A DNA stretch of 64,000 nucleotides from Reichenbachiella sp. (GTDB lineage Bacteria > Bacteroidota > Bacteroidia > Cytophagales > Cyclobacteriaceae). The DNA is taken from the NCBI RefSeq assembly GCF_033344935.1, contig NZ_JAWPMM010000001.1, positions 4,119,501 through 4,183,500 of the forward strand, written 5' to 3'. Each line of letters starts with the position of its first letter. The stretch's first letter is position 1. The notes under the pieces are model-generated. The model worked only from the letters and a program-made list of their open reading frames with translations. It was not told the origin of the DNA and searched no databases. Below are positions 43,912 to 52,628 of this stretch, piece by piece. The position numbers and the translations under genes were made by a program.

Positions 43912-45699
43912 TTAACTTTTTGACATACTAGAATCATTCATTTCCAGCTTTGAGATATAAGAATTCAAATCCTGCTCTTCTTCTAGTTGCAGCTTTTTCT
44001 TCAATCGATATCTCGCCATCTTCACACTTTTTGACTCAATATTCAACAGAGTGGCAATTTCACTGTTGGCCAACTTCATTCTCAACAATGCGCAAAGTCT
44101 AATTTCACTTTGTGTCAAATCATTGTGATAAGATTTTAAAACATCAAAAAATTGAGCATGGACATCGCTAAAATAGTTATTGAAGTTGTCCCAGTCTTTT
44201 TCCTGAGCCTTGTTGATAGAAATGATGTTCTTAATTTTTTGCTTGCCAGCACCATCCAGTTCTTTGAGTTGTTGCTCTATTTCCTCTATTCCATTTTTAT
44301 GATGAATCATTTGGAGCGTATGAGCAGACAACTGCGCATGTTTTTTTTCAAGTTCTAATTGAAGTGCTGATTTTTCTTCCTCCAATTTGGCTTGTTTGAG
44401 ATGCGCTCTGGATCTAAAATTCACAAAGGCCAGAAACGCTATCAATGCCAACGAAACAATACCCACCATGAGTGATATTAACTTATACTGATGTACTTGA
44501 TTTTCTGCATTCAGTGCGTCTATTTCATGCTGCTTTTTAAGGGTCTCAAATTTGATCCTCTGATCAGTTATGGCATCGTCTCTTCTTTCTCGCGTGATCG
44601 AATCGGTATATGTCATAGACATAGAGGCATATTCATAGGCTTTTTCGAAGTTTCGTTGCTTTGCTAGCACCAAACTCAAAAATTCGCTAGACTCAGCTAT
44701 ATACTGTCGATACTTAACCCTCTTTGCCTCTCTTAGCCCAATTTCACTAAAGTACCTAGCGCTATCGAGCATATTCAGTCCAAAATAATTTTTTCCTAGT
44801 TCGGTATAGACTGGAGGTATAGAGCGATTTCGTAACCCCTTGGTAGCACGAGCTTTTTGTAAATATTCAATGGCCAGCCGATGCTCCTTCTTTTGATAAT
44901 AAATATTACTCAAGTTAATTGCAGAAGTAGCCTGTCCTTTTTCTGAATTTTCATTTACTGCAATCTCGTATGCCTTTTTGTAATAATACAAGGCACTATC
45001 AACCATGAGCTGTAAATTATATACGCCTCCTACGCCAATATAAGGACTGTGATCATTTCTTCCATCTTTATGTTCCATAGCTTTACGATAGAAACTAATA
45101 GCCTTATCGTAGCTACCTTGCCGCATATACACATTGGCTATATTATGGAGCTCAATATCTACTTTATGGCCCAGACCATTTTGCAGTTTATTTTCATACG
45201 CCTTGGTATACCATTTCAAGGCTGTGGAATAATCCCCTTGCATACCAAAACTCAGCCCAATTTCAGTCAGGCAGTTACTTTCGTATTTAACAGAATCACA
45301 TGACTTTAAAATTGGAATAGCTAATAAATAATAAGATTTGGCTTTAATATATTCTGCCTCTCTAAGATGTACTTTGCCCAAATACCAAGTTCCAAAACCT
45401 TTTTCAAAAGAACGGTCATCCAATTCAGAAACAGCCTTATTTAGAATTTGTTTTGCTGTATCTCTTTCACCCAAATTGCAGTAGGCAGCACCAACATATA
45501 CCAATGATCTATTTATAGATACTGGTGAGTTTTTCTGTTTTGCGATGGAGTAAGCTCGGTTTGACCACCACAAGGCACTATCTCTGTTGAGTCTTCCTAA
45601 GTGTGCTTTTGTGAGTGCTTCTTCAAATTGCAATGATTGAGCAATGGGATATAATGGGATAGATAATAAAAAAAGTAGTAAATAAGCATTCTTATTCAT
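43912..45699 (-). CDS. TPR-membrane-HTH transcriptional regulator
   Basis: 595 residues. Signal peptide (about 1-20), then TPR repeats to about 390, one TM helix (about 403-424, SLMVGIVSLALIAFLAFV), a coiled coil, and a C-terminal LuxR-like helix-turn-helix (ALLRMKLANSEIATLLNIESKSVKMARYRLKKKL). Such Bacteroidota proteins sense a periplasmic signal through TPRs and act directly on DNA from the membrane. It lies upstream of the secreted-protein operon in the same direction, with 174 bp between, and could control it. Confidence 0.82.
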   Translation of the reverse strand: MNKNAYLLLFLLSIPLYPIAQSLQFEEALTKAHLGRLNRDSALWWSNRAYSIAKQKNSPVSINRSLVYVGAAYCNLGERDTAKQILNKAVSELDDRSFEKGFGTWYLGKVHLREAEYIKAKSYYLLAIPILKSCDSVKYESNCLTEIGLSFGMQGDYSTALKWYTKAYENKLQNGLGHKVDIELHNIANVYMRQGSYDKAISFYRKAMEHKDGRNDHSPYIGVGGVYNLQLMVDSALYYYKKAYEIAVNENSEKGQATSAINLSNIYYQKKEHRLAIEYLQKARATKGLRNRSIPPVYTELGKNYFGLNMLDSARYFSEIGLREAKRVKYRQYIAESSEFLSLVLAKQRNFEKAYEYASMSMTYTDSITRERRDDAITDQRIKFETLKKQHEIDALNAENQVHQYKLISLMVGIVSLALIAFLAFVNFRSRAHLKQAKLEEEKSALQLELEKKHAQLSAHTLQMIHHKNGIEEIEQQLKELDGAGKQKIKNIISINKAQEKDWDNFNNYFSDVHAQFFDVLKSYHNDLTQSEIRLCALLRMKLANSEIATLLNIESKSVKMARYRLKKKLQLEEEQDLNSYISKLEMNDSSMSKS

Positions 45700-45808
45700 A
45701 ATTACAGGCGAAAAGTAGTGTGTGGATTACTTAATTAAAGAATGCGCGGTTCGAAGTTAGTGAAATTATTTCTTCGTGCCTGCAGGTTGGTCTACTAGCT
45801 ACTAATCT

Positions 45809-45976
45809 CTATACTTTCTTTTTAAATCCGTAGGGACAATGTTTGCATCCATTTTTACAACAATATCCCCTTTTAAGATGATAGGCAGCGGTAAAGACCA
45901 TCAGGCCTTGCTCATTGAAGTAATAATCTGGTGAATCGTTCGATTCTGACAGCTGACCGTTGTTTTTATCGCTCAA
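45809..45976 (-). CDS. DUF5522 small cysteine-rich protein
   Basis: 55 residues, too short to appear in ordinary ORF lists. The core AYHLKRGYCCKNGCKHCPYGF carries five Cys (CC, C, C) and is the DUF5522 signature; the N-terminal SPDYYFNEQGLMVFTA part is also typical. The start must be TTG at 45976, because an in-frame stop lies 21 nt before and no ATG is available. It is divergent from ornithine aminotransferase. The Cys pattern suggests metal binding. Function unknown. Confidence 0.75.
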   Translation of the reverse strand: MSDKNNGQLSESNDSPDYYFNEQGLMVFTAAYHLKRGYCCKNGCKHCPYGFKKKV

Positions 45977-46016
45977 AGCAAAAGAGTTTCTGTTGTGTTA
46001 TTCGAAATGCTTTTCG

Positions 46017-46024
46017 TAATTTTG
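46017..46024 (+). promoter_or_regulatory. -7 promoter box for ornithine aminotransferase
   Basis: TAATTTTG fits TAnnTTTG. A TTG at 45993-45995, 21 bp upstream, could be the -33 element. The mRNA would start near 46029, before both candidate start codons (46035, 46089). Confidence 0.55.
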
Positions 46025-46088
46025 AGCGAAATTAATGAGTTCTAAACAAAGAACTCATTTTTGTTTGAACAACCCAAAATATACAATC

Positions 46089-47324
46089 ATGGTCAGAGAA
46101 TTAACTAGCGAACAGGCTATCGCCTTAGAAGATAAGTACGGCGCACACAACTATCATCCACTACCAGTGGTATTGTCTCGTGGAGAAGGCGTACATGTGT
46201 GGGATTTGGAAGGCAAGAAATACTATGATTTTCTTTCCGCCTATTCAGCTGTCAACCAAGGACACTGTCATCCAAAAATAGTAGGTGCCTTAACCGAGCA
46301 AGCCAAAACTTTGACCTTGACCTCAAGAGCGTTTTACAATGATGCCTTGGGAGAATACGAAAAGTTCATGTCTGACTTCTTCGGATTCGATAAGATATTA
46401 CCTATGAATACAGGTGCTGAGGCAGTAGAAACTGCCATTAAGCTTTGTAGAAAATGGGCTTATGAGGTAAAAGGCACACCAGAAAATGAGGCCAAAATCA
46501 TCGTAGCTGAAGATAACTTCCACGGTCGTACGACTACCATCATTTCATTCTCAAATGATGAAGTAGCACAAAAGAATTTTGGACCCTATACAGGTGGATT
46601 TATCAAAGTCCCTCACAACGACATTGATGCCTTGAAAGAAGCCTTGAAGGATCCCAATGTCGCTGGCTTCTTGGTAGAGCCTATTCAAGGTGAGGCAGGT
46701 GTATTCGTGCCGGATGAAGGTTATTTAACAGCCGCTCAAGAAGCATGTACTGCCGCTAACGCTTTGTTTATTGCAGATGAAGTACAAACTGGTATTGCCA
46801 GAACGGGGAAACTACTAGCTGTTGATCACGAAAACTTGAAGCCTGACATGCTCATATTGGGTAAAGCGCTTTCAGGTGGTGTTTATCCTGTATCCGCTGT
46901 AATGGCAGACAACCGCATCATGGATGTCATCAAGCCAGGCCAGCACGGCTCTACCTTTGGTGGAAACCCAATTGCTGCGAAAGTCGCAATGGCTGCCCTT
47001 GAAGTAGTGAAAGAAGAAAAATTGGCGGAAAATTCTCAGAAACTTGGAGAACTTTTTAGAGAGCGAATGAACAAATTCATCGAAACTACTGACTTGGTAA
47101 AATTGGTAAGAGGAAAAGGCCTGTTGAATGCCATCATCATCAATGATACCCCTGATAGCTCTACGGCTTGGGATATTTGTGTGGCCCTGAAAGAAAATGG
47201 CTTGTTGGCCAAGCCGACGCATGGCAATATCATCCGTTTCGCTCCTCCTTTAGTGATGACAGAAGAGCAATTACATGATTGTTGTGATATCATCGAAAAA
47301 ACTATTAGGGAGTTTAAAAAGTAA
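46089..47324 (+). CDS. rocD: ornithine--oxo-acid transaminase
   Basis: 411 residues from ATG 46089 (an ATG at 46035 would add 18 residues unlike the family start). Class III PLP aminotransferase motifs: [18 protein letters not shown] and [13 protein letters not shown] with the PLP Lys in the final part. The opening [27 protein letters not shown] is typical. It turns ornithine plus 2-oxoglutarate into glutamate-semialdehyde, linking arginine and proline metabolism. A terminator hairpin follows. Confidence 0.95.
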   Translation: MVRELTSEQAIALEDKYGAHNYHPLPVVLSRGEGVHVWDLEGKKYYDFLSAYSAVNQGHCHPKIVGALTEQAKTLTLTSRAFYNDALGEYEKFMSDFFGFDKILPMNTGAEAVETAIKLCRKWAYEVKGTPENEAKIIVAEDNFHGRTTTIISFSNDEVAQKNFGPYTGGFIKVPHNDIDALKEALKDPNVAGFLVEPIQGEAGVFVPDEGYLTAAQEACTAANALFIADEVQTGIARTGKLLAVDHENLKPDMLILGKALSGGVYPVSAVMADNRIMDVIKPGQHGSTFGGNPIAAKVAMAALEVVKEEKLAENSQKLGELFRERMNKFIETTDLVKLVRGKGLLNAIIINDTPDSSTAWDICVALKENGLLAKPTHGNIIRFAPPLVMTEEQLHDCCDIIEKTIREFKK

Positions 47325-47342
47325 TCTCTAGCTGAATGCATG

Positions 47343-47379
47343 AAAAAGGCTTTGTATGGATTATACACAGCCTTTTTTT
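47343..47379. terminator. intrinsic terminator between rocD and CBS gene
   Basis: AAAAAGGCT and AGCCTTTTT form a stem with a 17-nt loop, followed by T's on the plus strand and preceded by A's. It can serve both convergent genes. Confidence 0.75.
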
Positions 47380-47380
47380 G

Positions 47381-47797
47381 TTAGGCATTCAAAAAGTATT
47401 TGATAATGTCTGTGGTCGTGACTATCCCCACCGTTTTACCTTCTGCCAAAACCGGCAAAGCATGAAACTCATGCTCAGTAAATATCTGAGCAGCTTCGCG
47501 AATGGTCTGGTCATGACCGATGATCACAGGATCATGTTTCATCACCTGATTGATCGATAACATATCAAATATGGCTTGATCTGCATCTCCTTGTTCTTCT
47601 CCAAAAGTATTTCCAAAACTTATTCTTAATATGTCTGTTTGGCTAATAATCCCAACCAGCTCATTGTTGGATAATACCGGCAAATGACGAAAATGATTCT
47701 TAGCAAATATTTCATTCACCTCGTGCAAGGTGCTGTTGATATCAATGGTAGAAACGTCCTTGGTCATTATTGTTGAAATGTGCTCTCTCTTTTTCAT
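47381..47797 (-). CDS. CBS-domain pair protein
   Basis: 138 residues consisting of two CBS modules (about 10-70 and 80-138): ISTIMTKDVSTI ... NHFRHLPVLSNNELVGIISQTDILR and VMKHDPVIIGHDQTIREAAQIF ... HALPVLAEGKTVGIVTTTDIIKY. Such pairs bind adenine nucleotides and act as energy sensors, usually for a partner protein. No partner is visible in this window. Cytoplasmic. It is convergent with rocD. Confidence 0.92.
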   Translation of the reverse strand: MKKREHISTIMTKDVSTIDINSTLHEVNEIFAKNHFRHLPVLSNNELVGIISQTDILRISFGNTFGEEQGDADQAIFDMLSINQVMKHDPVIIGHDQTIREAAQIFTEHEFHALPVLAEGKTVGIVTTTDIIKYFLNA

Positions 47798-47899
47798 GAT
47801 CTTGACTTTTTATTTCATTATGAAATTAGAGAAAGTACCCTCACCTTTTGACGGCCTAGGTCAGTTCTGAAAGTGATTTATGTCAACAATTTCGCCCCA

Positions 47900-48358
47900 T
47901 TAAGCAAACTGTCCAACCACATATTCACCAGCTCTAGTTTTAAAAGCCTTCATGAATCGATTCCAACAGTTGATTCTTACAATGGCTAATGTCAAGGCAG
48001 CAATTTGATCCTGGCTGAAAAACTTTTCTAGTGGTTCATAGACGCTCTCTTCGATGTCATGTTCTGAAAGTAGCGTAACAGCTTCGGCATAGGCCAACAC
48101 AGCTTTTTCTTTTTTCGAAAACAGCTCTGTTTCATTCCAGGCTGATATCATGCTCAACCTTACGGTAGATTCGCCGGCTGCTACTGCTTCTTTGAAGTGC
48201 ATATCCAAACAAAAAGCACAACCATTGATTTGTGAAACACGATAATCAACTAACATAAGTAGATCCTTTTCCAAGCCTGCGGTATCTAGATATCCACCCA
48301 TTTGGTATAGACCATTGTACAATCCATCGGGGGTGTTTTGAAAACTTATTCTTTCCAT
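47900..48358 (-). CDS. carboxymuconolactone decarboxylase / AhpD-like protein
   Basis: 152 residues with the CxxCxxxH motif CAFCLDMH of the AhpD fold, in the helical context NGCAFCLDMHFKEAVAAGES. Such proteins are peroxidase-like or decarboxylase enzymes. It follows the Crp-type regulator in the same direction after 78 bp. Crp/AhpD-like pairs are common in Bacteroidota, so the regulator may control it. The true substrate is unknown. Confidence 0.9.
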   Translation of the reverse strand: MERISFQNTPDGLYNGLYQMGGYLDTAGLEKDLLMLVDYRVSQINGCAFCLDMHFKEAVAAGESTVRLSMISAWNETELFSKKEKAVLAYAEAVTLLSEHDIEESVYEPLEKFFSQDQIAALTLAIVRINCWNRFMKAFKTRAGEYVVGQFA

Positions 48359-48436
48359 TTCTATTCGATTTAAAAGTAATAATTGATTTATTTATTCAAA
48401 TCTCCGAATAGAATTGGTCCAATTTCTTAATGTAGT

Positions 48437-49021
48437 TTAAGAACGACTTTTAGCCTTTTTCTTTCTGATTTTACTCAGAAATTCTGGTGTAAAGCCTAAG
48501 TATGAGGCCAACATGTATTGAGGGACGCGCTGAGTAAAACTTGGGTTATGCTCAAAGAAAGTATCGTACATTTCTTCACCAGAAAGGTTGAACATGTACT
48601 GAATACGTCGTTGATCTGCGATATGTCTTTTTTCAAGAATAGTTCTGAAATAGGTACTTAAAGCTGGAGATTGAGTAGTTATTCGGTCAAAATCGGATTT
48701 GCTCAATCTTAGAACTGTACAATCCTCAATGGCCTGAATATTGAGCTGCGAAATATTTTGATTAATAAAACTGTCATAGTCCGTCATCCACCAATCCTCA
48801 AGGGCAAAATTTACAATCTGCTCGGCACCTTTGTTGTTTACAAAATAAGAGCGCATACAACCTGAGAGGATAAAATATTTATAATGACAAGTATGTCCAG
48901 CAGTCAATAAATGATCCTTCTTTTTGAATTCCTTTTTTGACAAAGCAGCCTCAATCAACCGTAGATCCGAATCAACCGCCTGACTAAATTTATGGATATG
49001 ATCAAACAAACGATTAATCAT
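48437..49021 (-). CDS. Crp/Fnr-family transcriptional regulator
   Basis: 194 residues with an N-terminal cNMP-binding beta roll (LTAGHTCHYKYFILSGCMRSYF) and a C-terminal helix-turn-helix (RVPQYMLASYLGFTPEFLSKIRKKK). Several Bacteroidota members lack the cAMP-contacting Arg, and none is obvious here. It overlaps the upstream PP-loop gene by 4 bp (ATGA), so the two are translationally coupled. The target is unknown. Confidence 0.9.
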   Translation of the reverse strand: MINRLFDHIHKFSQAVDSDLRLIEAALSKKEFKKKDHLLTAGHTCHYKYFILSGCMRSYFVNNKGAEQIVNFALEDWWMTDYDSFINQNISQLNIQAIEDCTVLRLSKSDFDRITTQSPALSTYFRTILEKRHIADQRRIQYMFNLSGEEMYDTFFEHNPSFTQRVPQYMLASYLGFTPEFLSKIRKKKAKSRS

Positions 49022-49644
49022 ATCTTTTTAAATTCTTGCATCTCTTGACAAGTGCTGCATTTTCCACAGGGTTTGGCCAACTCCTCCTCATAAATCGGTC
49101 TTCTACACCACCATGTGGCCACTCTAACATCTTCGGGTAAAAAATCCCAAATCTCCCTTTTTGTGAAGTTGACAACTGGAAAGATATACTCTGCGGGCTT
49201 GTGCTGTTCTAAACTCAGCGAAGACTTAAAAATGGCTTGCGCTCTTTGCATTCTTCTATTGAAATTTTCACCCCCGCTTGCTACGTCCGTTTTTGTCCGA
49301 CCCATTGCCACATACTGCACATCTGGTCTGGCCGCGCAAATTTGCGAAGCTGTAAAAGCACATACATCCATATCCATTGGAAATCGATTCGATTTCAATA
49401 CAGCAAACCCCCTGGTATCAAAAGTGCTTTGAGAAAAGATAAAAGACGCTTCTTTTTTATAATAATTGAGAATACTCTTCACAGCACCCAATTCGGCCAT
49501 GGCTCTGTTTTCTCGGTTCCAAATATGGATATGATGAATGATCAGTGAATGTGACTTGTATTTTTCGTTTGTCACTAGCTCATGTAATACGCCGGAGGAA
49601 TCTACTCCTCCAGAAAACATGCAAAGAATCTTAGGTTTCGTCAC
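49018..49644 (-). CDS. QueC-like PP-loop ATPase with Cys4 site
   Basis: 208 residues. N-terminal PP-loop SGGVDSSG (11-18), and a C-terminal Cys180-x12-Cys193-x2-Cys196-x2-Cys199 that resembles the zinc site of 7-cyano-7-deazaguanine synthase (QueC), though the first gap is longer. The VATWWCRRP and PCGKCSTCQEM parts look like QueC. No other queuosine gene is nearby. PAPS-reductase-like or tRNA thiolation roles are alternatives. It leads an operon with the Crp gene (4-bp overlap). Confidence 0.75.
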   Translation of the reverse strand: MTKPKILCMFSGGVDSSGVLHELVTNEKYKSHSLIIHHIHIWNRENRAMAELGAVKSILNYYKKEASFIFSQSTFDTRGFAVLKSNRFPMDMDVCAFTASQICAARPDVQYVAMGRTKTDVASGGENFNRRMQRAQAIFKSSLSLEQHKPAEYIFPVVNFTKREIWDFLPEDVRVATWWCRRPIYEEELAKPCGKCSTCQEMQEFKKI

Positions 49645-49694
49645 GAATTACTGAATTCAATTTTCAAATTCAATTTAATCAAATTTAAAATTGA

Positions 49695-50015
49695 TCAAAC
49701 AAACAGCACATCCTTAACTACTGTTTTTCCAAACTCTTTTTCTAAAAGCTCCAAAACCTTGTATCTAGATTGATTGAGCTCATGTTTGAGTGGTGCGGAA
49801 TTGAGTGTGACGATAAGGATATTGTTTCTGACTTCTAACTTGGAGGTTCGATTAGCTATGGCTTTGCCCATGATCTTATTCCAGGTCGCCACCAAGGTAG
49901 TCTGATCAAACTTTTTACTCAGGTTGTAAGATTTGAGCATGGCATCAATTACATCTTTGACCGTTGCGGTGTCTTGATTTCTGATACTTGCAGCATGTGG
50001 CTTTCTTTTGGCCAT
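49695..50015 (-). CDS. DciA/DUF721 family protein
   Basis: 106 residues. The DUF721 core (TLVATWNKIMGKAIANRTSKLEVRNNILIVTLNSAPLKHEL) is clear. DciA members of this family load the replicative helicase in bacteria lacking DnaC. The N-terminal 20 residues are basic. The gene is last in a line after the peptidase and hydrolase genes, 3 bp from the former's stop. A role in replication initiation is likely by family only. Confidence 0.82.
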   Translation of the reverse strand: MAKRKPHAASIRNQDTATVKDVIDAMLKSYNLSKKFDQTTLVATWNKIMGKAIANRTSKLEVRNNILIVTLNSAPLKHELNQSRYKVLELLEKEFGKTVVKDVLFV

Positions 50016-50018
50016 ACT

Positions 50019-50855
50019 CTAAATCGGGTTTAAAGGATCTTGCTTCAAAAGTAGCACTAAGATCGCATAGAGATTCGGCATTAGGCTTTTAAATTTTTTC
50101 GGGCGTTCGAAAAAATTCTCTACAGCGACGGAAAAAAACTCATCGGGGTCTGTGCCTGCATAGTCTCTAAACATTCGGCTTTTACCTGCAGCAATGTTTT
50201 TCATTTCCATGTCAGCCTGCTGTTGCCATTGCTGTAATACTGCACCATCAAAAAATTTATACTCAGCATTCAATATTAAATTTTCTAACCTAAGCGCATG
50301 CGCCATCTCATGCAATCCTAAATTCCTCCCATCCTTCGGATTGAAATAGCCTTCGACAAAGGCTTTCCACGACAACACAATGGCTCTGAGTCTGGGGTTT
50401 ACCTCCCCTTTGTGATAGGTTTTGTTGATTGTAGAATAGTAATTGTCTGGATATACTAATATTCGTTTGAAATGACTCAAAAAAACTTTCGGATACCCAA
50501 AAGTCAGTTGTACGGCACAGGCTGAAATTAGCACTTTCATCTCGTCTGTGACCACAGGAATTTGTCTGGGTATAAACTCTTTGACATGGATGAAGTATTG
50601 AATTTTTTGTTCAAAACGTTTTCTTCGGTTAGGACTTAATTGGCTGTAATAGGGGAAATGCTTTTTCAGAATTTCTTTTCTTTTTGATGAAAGTGGCCTG
50701 GGAAAGCCTGGCACCTGAAAACCCATATTGATTCTACCAGATACACCTGTCAATAAAATCACCAAAACACTAAGAATCGCTAAAAAAACAACATCTGAAG
50801 TATCTTGAGTATGGGTTGAAGTCTGTAGTAGGACTGCCAAGCTAGTTATAGTCAT
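50019..50855 (-). CDS. MtfA-like zinc peptidase (M90)
   Basis: 278 residues. An N-terminal hydrophobic segment (about 17-35) may anchor it. The zinc motif HEMAHALRLEN (HExxH) and the downstream DPDEFFSVAVENFFERP with a third ligand Glu fit the MtfA peptidase family. MtfA cleaves or binds a regulator of glucose transport in Enterobacteria; the target here is unknown. It is followed after 3 bp by DUF721 and preceded by the hydrolase after 12 bp. Confidence 0.88.
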   Translation of the reverse strand: MTITSLAVLLQTSTHTQDTSDVVFLAILSVLVILLTGVSGRINMGFQVPGFPRPLSSKRKEILKKHFPYYSQLSPNRRKRFEQKIQYFIHVKEFIPRQIPVVTDEMKVLISACAVQLTFGYPKVFLSHFKRILVYPDNYYSTINKTYHKGEVNPRLRAIVLSWKAFVEGYFNPKDGRNLGLHEMAHALRLENLILNAEYKFFDGAVLQQWQQQADMEMKNIAAGKSRMFRDYAGTDPDEFFSVAVENFFERPKKFKSLMPNLYAILVLLLKQDPLNPI

Positions 50856-50867
50856 TGGGTAAATATA

Positions 50868-51515
50868 TCAATTCACTTCAGACAAAATCTTATCTACCTG
50901 AGCAGAAATTTCTTCCGAATTTTCAACAATAGCAAAATGTCCTGCATTCTTGATTTTATAAGCTTCTATTTTTTGAGGATTAGGTAGTAGTCTATCATTT
51001 GCAGCCACTATCCTCACCAAATTCTCCGGCAACCATTCATTGTCCCAAGTGAGCACTTTATCTATAGATAATTGAGTTAAAACTCGATCAGACTTCTTGG
51101 CGATTTTTGTGACCAGTTTCTTTCCTCTTTCTGATTTGATGCCAAAAAACAAGATCAACCACTTAGGGTTGGAACCGAATAAAAAGCTTGGAAGTATTCG
51201 ATTCAATTTAGTTTTAGCAATCAATCGAATCCATAATGACAGTTCACTTCGTCTGGCTAATGAGGTAACTAGAATAGTTTGTTTAGGCTGAATATACTTG
51301 TTCATTTCTACAGCAAGCATCCCACCAAATGAGACACCGAGCAATACAAACGGTTTTGATGTATCAATTTGGGCACAGAGTCTCCATGCATAAGAAGCCA
51401 TATTCTCCCATTTGTATGATGGAATCCATTCTATGCAAACTTTAGGGTAATTGATTTGAAGCAATTCAAATACGCTAGAATCTGCTCCTAATCCGGTCAA
51501 ACAATAAACAGTCAT
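50868..51515 (-). CDS. alpha/beta hydrolase
   Basis: 215 residues. The oxyanion area YCLTGLGADSSVF, the nucleophile elbow GVSFGGMLAVE and the final NAGHFAIVE His are visible, so a serine hydrolase with GxSxGG is likely. The acid residue is probably in AANDRLLP. It begins in the 4-bp overlap ATGA with the flotillin-like gene upstream, and precedes the MtfA-like gene by 12 bp, so the three form a unit. Substrate unknown. Confidence 0.85.
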   Translation of the reverse strand: MTVYCLTGLGADSSVFELLQINYPKVCIEWIPSYKWENMASYAWRLCAQIDTSKPFVLLGVSFGGMLAVEMNKYIQPKQTILVTSLARRSELSLWIRLIAKTKLNRILPSFLFGSNPKWLILFFGIKSERGKKLVTKIAKKSDRVLTQLSIDKVLTWDNEWLPENLVRIVAANDRLLPNPQKIEAYKIKNAGHFAIVENSEEISAQVDKILSEVN

Positions 51516-52180
51516 CCTTTGGTAATCCTAATTTGTTGATCGATGACCTGACCATGGCACAGACTCTTCCAGAATTTCTCGTTTAGATATTCTTCCTTGA
51601 TGAAGTTGGCTAAAGCTTCAAAATCCGAAAGGTCACCGGATAAGAGGGCCAAATTTATTTTCTCTTCAATGTTTTTTTTGAATGCATTCAAATCAGGTGT
51701 GATCCATCCAGAACTGTCACCAGCAACCTTAAACTTGCAATAGTAATAGGCCAATAATCCACTCTCTTCTATTTCAGGAATGATCAATTCATATTCTCGA
51801 TTCAAATTAGCAATCAACTGATCCATGTCTTTTCCAGCCAGGTCATATAATACTAGCGACTTGAAGGTGATATTGACTTCAGCCTCCCTGAGTTGTTTCC
51901 AGTGAGTCAATAGTGCAGCTGTATTTCCATCTGCCATATGATGATGGACAATATCTTTGACAGAAATATCAGAGTCAATCTTTTTGAATTCCCCACATCT
52001 ATCCAGAAACTCATCCTCTAGGTCGAAGAACTTTGTCAAAGCTCTAGCTTCTCCAAATGAAACGGACAATCCCCTACTCTTCGCTTTGCGCCAAGCCACA
52101 CTTATCGACCATAGATTAGCCAATAAAAGTGCTAACCCAAACAACGCTGCCGCAGCCATAACCAAGTACAAAATATCCAT
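51512..52180 (-). CDS. divergent flotillin-like (FloA) membrane protein
   Basis: 222 residues. One N-terminal TM anchor (about 4-27) and then an SPFH-like region: the stretch HHHMADGNTAALLTHWKQL ... VLYDLAGKDMDQLI matches the FloA pattern H-AGGN ... IDLAGRDV. The usual long C-terminal coiled coil and EA-repeats are missing, as the protein is shorter than the family's 330. This suggests a shortened or degenerate FloA. It begins the unit with the hydrolase and MtfA-like peptidase, being first in the operon. Confidence 0.55.
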   Translation of the reverse strand: MDILYLVMAAAALFGLALLLANLWSISVAWRKAKSRGLSVSFGEARALTKFFDLEDEFLDRCGEFKKIDSDISVKDIVHHHMADGNTAALLTHWKQLREAEVNITFKSLVLYDLAGKDMDQLIANLNREYELIIPEIEESGLLAYYYCKFKVAGDSSGWITPDLNAFKKNIEEKINLALLSGDLSDFEALANFIKEEYLNEKFWKSLCHGQVIDQQIRITKG

Positions 52181-52239
52181 AAAGAAAAGATAAGTAAGAA
52201 TCGTGTGGTGGCAAAGGAAACGTTCGCGTAAACAAAAAA

Positions 52240-52365
52240 AGGCTATCTCAAAAGCCCTGTGATCTGTCAGGCTGAGTACTCGAAGCCTCGCTGCTCGACG
52301 TAGGCAGACATTTCGAGAGCCTCAATGTGACAATTCTTAGAGGTTTTAAACTTTTGAGACAGCCT
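52240..52365. repeat. hairpin-framed intergenic repeat, copy A inside
   Basis: The outer arms AGGCTATCTCAAAAG (52240-52254) and CTTTTGAGACAGCCT (52351-52365) pair 14 of 15. Between them lies a 67-bp sequence (52266-52332) that also occurs inverted at 54953-55020. The whole gap 52181-52628 (448 bp) has no gene. Confidence 0.7.
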
Positions 52366-52371
52366 TCACTT

Positions 52372-52443
52372 CCCTCAGAGTTACTCAACGAGAACTCTGA
52401 GGGAGTATAACAAATCTCAGAGTCCCTTACAGGTGACTCTGAG
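52372..52443. repeat. tandem CTCAGAGT hairpins
   Basis: Two adjacent perfect inverted repeats share a core: CCCTCAGAGTT/AACTCTGAGGG (52372-52382, 52393-52403) and CTCAGAGTC/GACTCTGAG (52416-52424, 52435-52443). They lie between the FloA-like gene and glyS. Confidence 0.6.
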
Positions 52444-52499
52444 CTGGTGAGCACTTGCTCCTGAGACGAAGCAGACCAATATAATTTTAGAACTGCTCA

Positions 52500-52565
52500 A
52501 ATCCCCCTAACCACATTTTTCTAAAGGGCAATTACTCCCTCTTGGAGAAGAGGGCTGGGGAGATT
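52500..52565. repeat. Bacteroidota-type intergenic repeat
   Basis: A CCCCCTAA ... CTAAAGGG ... CTCCCTCTTGGAGAAGAGGG motif resembles the C-rich/G-rich intergenic elements often found in Bacteroidota. No gene is seen in it. Confidence 0.4.
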
Positions 52566-52583
52566 GAACCGGCTTCAAACAAA

Positions 52584-52607
52584 AAAGGCTCGCAAATGCA
52601 AGCCTTT
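52584..52607 (-). terminator. intrinsic terminator after glyS
   Basis: On the minus strand the stem AAAGGCTTGCA ... TGCGAGCCTTT, followed by a T-tract, lies 22 nt after the glyS stop. Confidence 0.8.
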
Positions 52608-52628
52608 CAATATTCTAATTAGCAATCC

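Noticed and set aside
49018-49644. Antiphage Qat-type or CBASS system suggested by the QueC-like protein
   Set aside because: No ATPase, nuclease or other Qat/CBASS partners are present nearby.
52248-52454. Minus-strand reading frame of 68 codons
   Set aside because: It lies wholly in the repeat and hairpin region with low-complexity content, so it is not a gene.
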